Below, piece after piece: positions 8,531 through 12,680 of a DNA stretch of 12,680 bases. The stretch is taken from the NCBI RefSeq assembly GCF_000003605.2, contig NW_003139319.1, forward strand, positions 44,882-57,561, given 5' to 3'. Positions within the stretch are counted from its first letter, which is position 1, and each line of letters starts with the position of its first letter. Source of the stretch: Saccoglossus kowalevskii. Its lineage: Eukaryota; Hemichordata; Enteropneusta; Harrimaniidae. The translations under genes and the position numbers were made by a program. The notes beneath the pieces were generated by a model. That model had not been told where the DNA came from, ran no database searches, and saw only the letters and a list, made by a program, of their open reading frames with translations.

Positions 8531-9427
8531 TACCGCCAAATTTCAGACTGTTTTAGTATTTCAGTGAATTTGAGTATGTACGAACATTTGAATTCATCGC
8601 TACGTACATGCATGGCGAAGCAATTGATAATCAATTCAAGTTATATGTAATACGATATAGGATGTAAACGCGTTGTTGCATTTTTATTATCATTTTATTA
8701 TCAATTTATAGTTATTGAATATATTAAAATAGATGATATATCGCCGTAATGAAATCATGTTAGGCAGTAAAATATTGAGTAAGGCGATTGTTGCATATGA
8801 CAGGGACTCCAGGGACGTTGAGATTGCTTCACTTTTAATCAATGCGTACAATCCGCCATTATGTGCATTACTGGGAACTTTTCCATGCGTGTTATTTTCT
8901 GTATACATATACAATAATATGATTGGTGAGACAATGTTTCCCCCATAGAGTGTCGTCGTAAAATAGTATCTCAGATTTTGAATTGGTGTCGGTTGACCAG
9001 GTTGGTAATTGACGTGCGATGTTTTGCTAGGTCGATGTGCTGCATCGGTTTTATCGACGCATCTCAAATTGCAGTGAAATACAGGGGAAAGTAGGTGTTT
9101 AATTTCATTTGAAAGCCATATGTTTATTCATTTCCAATGACGGAATATGTTCAATTGTATTTCGTCTATTGATTTGCACTTTCAAAGCCATGGACCAACT
9201 AGGAACACAAAAATATAATTGTTTTGCAGTATATACACCAACCTATTTATCTTAAACTAATTGTCATCGCCTGTCAACATTATATCGACTCAGTCTAGCA
9301 ACGTATATGTTTGTAAAATGCGTATGATGATAACCTTTATATATTGATTTACGTAAACTCAATCGAGCGTCATACACGATTGCCATATAGCTGTCATTGC
9401 ATATTATACTCCATCACGAGTATAGAT
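8531..9427. other. Gene-free interval after the candidate exon
   Basis: Overlapping open frames on both strands lie at 8690-9067 (minus) and 8733-8948 (plus). The minus-strand frame would have to begin at TTG, and neither frame shows a domain or compositional coding signal, so they are not called. A TTTACGTAAA palindrome (PAR-bZIP-type site) at 9348-9357 is of chance size. Confidence 0.5.
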
Positions 9428-9435
9428 TATATAAG
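9428..9435 (+). promoter_or_regulatory. TATA-like sequence upstream of a small open frame
   Basis: TATATAAG matches the TATA consensus and lies 61 bases before the ATG of the 61-codon frame at 9489. This is a plausible core-promoter distance with a short leader. Chance matches are frequent in this AT-rich DNA. Confidence 0.2.
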
Positions 9436-9488
9436 GACTCGGAGACATTGGTAATTGGGGAGACACGTTCCGGTATGCAGTCAATTTT

Positions 9489-9674
9489 ATGAATATTGTT
9501 GATGACGGACAGTTATCGCAGAGTGCATTGTTAACATTTCTATGGAAATCTATCAGACCTCATGAGAAGTATTTAACTTGTTATGATTGCAATAAATACC
9601 ATTTAAATTACCCTGTATGTTGCCATGATAGTCCTCGCTCCTTTCGTTGGATTAACAGTAGAATTTACGTTTAA
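9489..9674 (+). CDS. Weak candidate: 61-residue open frame, unknown
   Basis: I do not recognise this product. It starts with ATG 61 bases after a TATA-like site. Residues 31-46 contain four cysteines and two histidines (CYDCNKYHLNYPVCCH), which could bind a metal or form disulfides, although there is no signal peptide. Its length is expected by chance and its third codon positions are AT-rich like the background. It is more likely spurious than real and is listed only because of the promoter-like spacing and the Cys-rich patch. Confidence 0.12.
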   Translation: MNIVDDGQLSQSALLTFLWKSIRPHEKYLTCYDCNKYHLNYPVCCHDSPRSFRWINSRIYV

Positions 9675-10481
9675 TTTACGCTTCGATTCTATCGTCCTTA
9701 ACCGTATAATGGTGGTGTCAACTAACAATGCATGGTGTTCCATGGTCTTTACTTAAACCAATTAAGAAAGGTGGCGTCATACGTGCACAGTTTGCAAGTT
9801 GCGTTTAAAAATTTGTAGTGGGAGACGACCAGAATACAAATTATAATGAAATACGGTCTTTTGAAATTGGATAATATATATTGTATGTTGTGACCAGCAA
9901 CGAAACTGCAACGGTCGGGAATGTTCATTACACATATAAATTAAAAATATTAATACCAGATTGTTGCAATGTGTACACAACTCTGGTTTCTACTGGAAAC
10001 ATGTAAAATGCAAATATATACAAAGCTATGACCATCAATTTCATTGGATTGGATCACTCTCTTAGTATGCCTCTATACCCTTTATTTCAACCACCTTGCC
10101 CTAAAAAAACGATGCACATAAGCGTTGCATGTGAACAGGAATGTGAATAAATATGTAGACGTTTGCAACCAAATGAGCATATCCACTCTATTACATCACT
10201 TATAGTGCATTGTGACATGATTTGAAAAATATTTCGACCACAGGACAGCAATTATAACACCAGTCAATCGATAGAATAGAAAATCTAAAGATGTTATTAT
10301 TCTTATGTTTTAATGACCATTCAATAATTAGTAAACCATTTATCTGAGAATATCGTTTTATAATAAACAATATTAAAGTTTTAGTCAATGCAAATATAAT
10401 TTAATATATATAATTTAAAGTGCATATTTAAACTTTTGAATATCCATAACTTTTTCTCCAAAACCCTGTAGCCAATGCAAA
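9675..10481. other. Gene-free AT-rich interval
   Basis: Two short minus-strand open frames (9777-9980 and 10200-10388) show no coding signal. Octamer words ATGCAAAT occur at 10008-10015 and 10388-10395, and a TA-rich run at about 10393-10420. Confidence 0.55.
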
Positions 10482-10739
10482 ATGATGTACACTCTACTCA
10501 ATAAAACTAGAAGGCGCTTAAAACGCAATGACAAATTATTGTGTGTGGATTGGTCCCGGATATTTATTAAAAGTTGCCATGCAACAACATCCGTCTATCG
10601 TTTGTTCGATCAACTGACTTACTGTTATGCTAAGTGGGCATTGATTTCCGCCCGAACACAGCTGGATTACTTATTAGTGTTTTCCAATTATTGTTTAGCT
10701 GCAGTGCCTAAACGATCTCAAGATAACTCTCATCACTGA
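10482..10739 (+). CDS. Weak candidate: 85-residue open frame, unknown
   Basis: I do not recognise this product. The frame starts with two consecutive ATG codons and ends at TGA. The N-terminus is basic (KTRRRLKRNDK, residues 8-18). The middle has scattered Cys, Tyr and Trp residues but no clear membrane segment or signal peptide. About 33 of 85 codons end in G or C by hand count, slightly above the background, and the local GC is a little higher than in the flanks. A frame of this length is expected a few times by chance in a window this size, so confidence is low. Confidence 0.15.
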   Translation: MMYTLLNKTRRRLKRNDKLLCVDWSRIFIKSCHATTSVYRLFDQLTYCYAKWALISARTQLDYLLVFSNYCLAAVPKRSQDNSHH

Positions 10740-12632
10740 ATTGACAGTAACTATTTGAAACTCTGGTGTTTACTCACGCGATAACATTCCGATCTTTGCT
10801 CCTGTCTAGTATGACGCTGCATACCTGTATGCCACCTACTTACTATGTTTATTGCGTGAGATATATGTACTGTAGATTAGAAATAACTAAACACATAAAA
10901 CATAAAACACAACTCCTCACTGCAGTATTGATGATGATAACACGTTATTAAATATACTAATTCTGAATGAAAATGTGATAGTTTTATGAGGGAACAGCGC
11001 TTTAAAAATGAAAATGATTTCAAATGAATGGCATAAGCACATATTATCTTACATATGTCTCGTGGTCTGGCCGATGTTCGATGTTTCTGAATCAAATTGC
11101 CTAGGTTCACTTCAGAAATATGACCCGCACATAAACTAATACTGATGCATACCCTGATAACGTACACACATATACACTATAAAAAATGCAAGGCATTCAG
11201 TTTTAGAAAACACAAATTAGGCCAACGACAGCATGAGACAGGTAAAGATACGGAATTAGTATGCAATAAAAGAGACAGAAAACACCACATATCTAGCCAC
11301 GTTTACGTTATTCTATTTTTATAACATAATCAAAACTGCTGTGCAGTATTCTGTACAGTATGCAGGCTTCTCAAAGAAACATTTATTAGGCTCCGGAAAG
11401 AACCTTTTTTCGTTAAAAAATCTAGGGGTTGGTTAATTCTGATAATGTGCGCGATAGAATACTATGAAGAGCAAACATAACGCCACTAATAAAGAACATA
11501 CACCAGGGGGGTATGGTTATAGTTGGTGTGCAGTAGAACACACAGCGTCTGTGTTTGAACAATGATTTCTAATCCATTTTTAAATTAATAGCGTATCACA
11601 ATAATGTACTATATTTGTGATTCACTGACAGTGAAGGACAGTGAGTGTATTTCACTGAGAAAAATGTCGTGTTCGTAATTAAGGAAGGGAAAATTATCTG
11701 TCAAACCAGTGAAGTTCTCTGTGACATGTCAAGCTGAACAGGTGCAAAAAGTAGGTATCCACAAGTGTATATGTAGTACATTCAAAGGTATCACTATTAA
11801 ACAATCACTAAATATATGATGTCAGTTAAAAGGTTGTTCAAGTAGCAGAACACAATCCCGGTGAGCAGGCCACGCAGTCTTGTATATTGTATTATGGACA
11901 TGACACGCATGGGTAAACCCACATCATGTATCAGATAACTCCATACTATATATTAATAATTCATGAATCATTGTAGGTTCATTGAATACAAAATGTTTCA
12001 TATTTCACCGTATAGTTTAATTAGTTCCACTAGTTTCAATCTAAAATTATGCAGAATCTAATCATGATATTTTGAATATGTAGGTCCAGCATAGATCATC
12101 CATTTCTCTCTAAAGATCTGTTAAACACGACTCGCGTTTGTTTCCCTCAAACTTACTAACATCGATTGATTGCTGATTAATGATTCCGAACTTAAAAAGT
12201 CGCTATTAGTATTCACACAACCAGCCAATTTTAACGTGCGTATAATATAAAGTTGGAATAAACTGGATCAAAACAAAACTTAGATAGTTACTTAAGGTAG
12301 CGAGACTATTATTTGTGTTGAAAATTACGATTTTCACATTTATTCATTAATTGATGAAATGCACTATAATCTTTCATGTGATAAAGTCAACATAACATAG
12401 AATGTCATGTAAGTTGGTTAAAATGTAGATTTTCTGAAGGGAAGCAAGGCAGCCTCAGTAGTGTTTTCCAAAATCAACAACACAAGTTTAATCTGTGTGC
12501 CTATAAGTTTCAAAGATAAACTCAAGACAAAGCAATGTTAGGATGTGTTACCAGTAGCTATCTGACACACAATGAGTGTTTCCAAACATTTGAGTGGTTT
12601 GTCTCCGCCCCTATTTGTTTCACAGATTAGTC
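10740..12632. other. Gene-free interval to near the end of the window
   Basis: No supported coding region is present. Open frames at 10766-10951 (plus) and 10877-11167 (minus) overlap and show no domain. A TTCACTGACAGTGAA palindrome at 11621-11635, with further CAGTGA words just after it, is small enough to be chance. Confidence 0.55.
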
Positions 12633-12663
12633 ATTTGCATATGAATGTGTCAGACACAAGGTC
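12633..12663 (+). promoter_or_regulatory. Octamer and nuclear-receptor half-site motifs at the window end
   Basis: ATTTGCAT at 12633-12640 is an exact POU octamer and continues as ATTTGCATATGAAT. About 15 bases after it, ACAAGGTCA at 12655-12663 resembles an extended nuclear-receptor half-site (ERR/SF-1 type). Both are short and could be chance. Confidence 0.2.
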
Positions 12664-12680
12664 ACACAGCCACTGAAAAA

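Noticed and set aside
8333-8634. Minus-strand open frames opposite the candidate exon
   Set aside because: They are antisense shadows of the GC-richer exon. The one at 8333-8539 starts at TTG, and neither shows a domain.
8690-9067. 125-residue minus-strand open frame, with a 71-residue plus-strand frame inside it
   Set aside because: The minus-strand frame would begin at TTG, with no ATG until late in the frame. Neither strand shows coding composition or a domain.
12561-12654. TCTGACACA / TGTGTCAGA inverted repeat near the window end
   Set aside because: Nine-base arms with a loop of nearly 80 bases are within chance, and there is no further extension.

Overview
This window looks like AT-rich, almost wholly non-coding nuclear DNA from an animal, most likely an invertebrate. 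The reasons are a tRNA-derived SINE with an A-rich tail, a divergent dispersed repeat pair, many short microsatellites, CpG that does not look strongly depleted, and no run of bacterial-type genes. No protein family could be recognised with confidence, so I do not name a species or phylum. There are no rRNA genes, functional tRNA genes, CRISPR arrays or operons.

Layout. Positions 1-2400 hold two diverged copies of one dispersed repeat (208-392 and 2186-2372), each running into a different simple-sequence tail. Between them lie a TATA-like site and a perfect 21-bp tandem duplication (1353-1394). Positions 2413-6749 are gene-free; the only part that stands out is a cluster of homeodomain-type and GATA-type motifs at 3174-3325. 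Positions 6750-7178 are a full-length-looking SINE: a tRNA-Met-like head with A and B boxes, a unique body, and an A-rich tail. Positions 7180-8063 are AT-rich with a T-rich tract that could be a splice acceptor.

The best gene evidence is at 8148-8524. This is the longest open frame in the window, has higher GC and GC-rich third codon positions, starts at an ATG in good context, encodes one clear membrane-spanning segment, and ends at a possible GT splice donor. I read it as the probable first coding exon of a single-pass membrane protein on the + strand, with any further exons outside the window or not recognisable. From 8529 to the end the DNA is again mostly non-coding, with two weak short open frames (9489-9674 and 10482-10739).

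I see no genes working together and no evidence of a new multi-gene system. The items most worth checking are the exon, the SINE family and the dispersed repeat.
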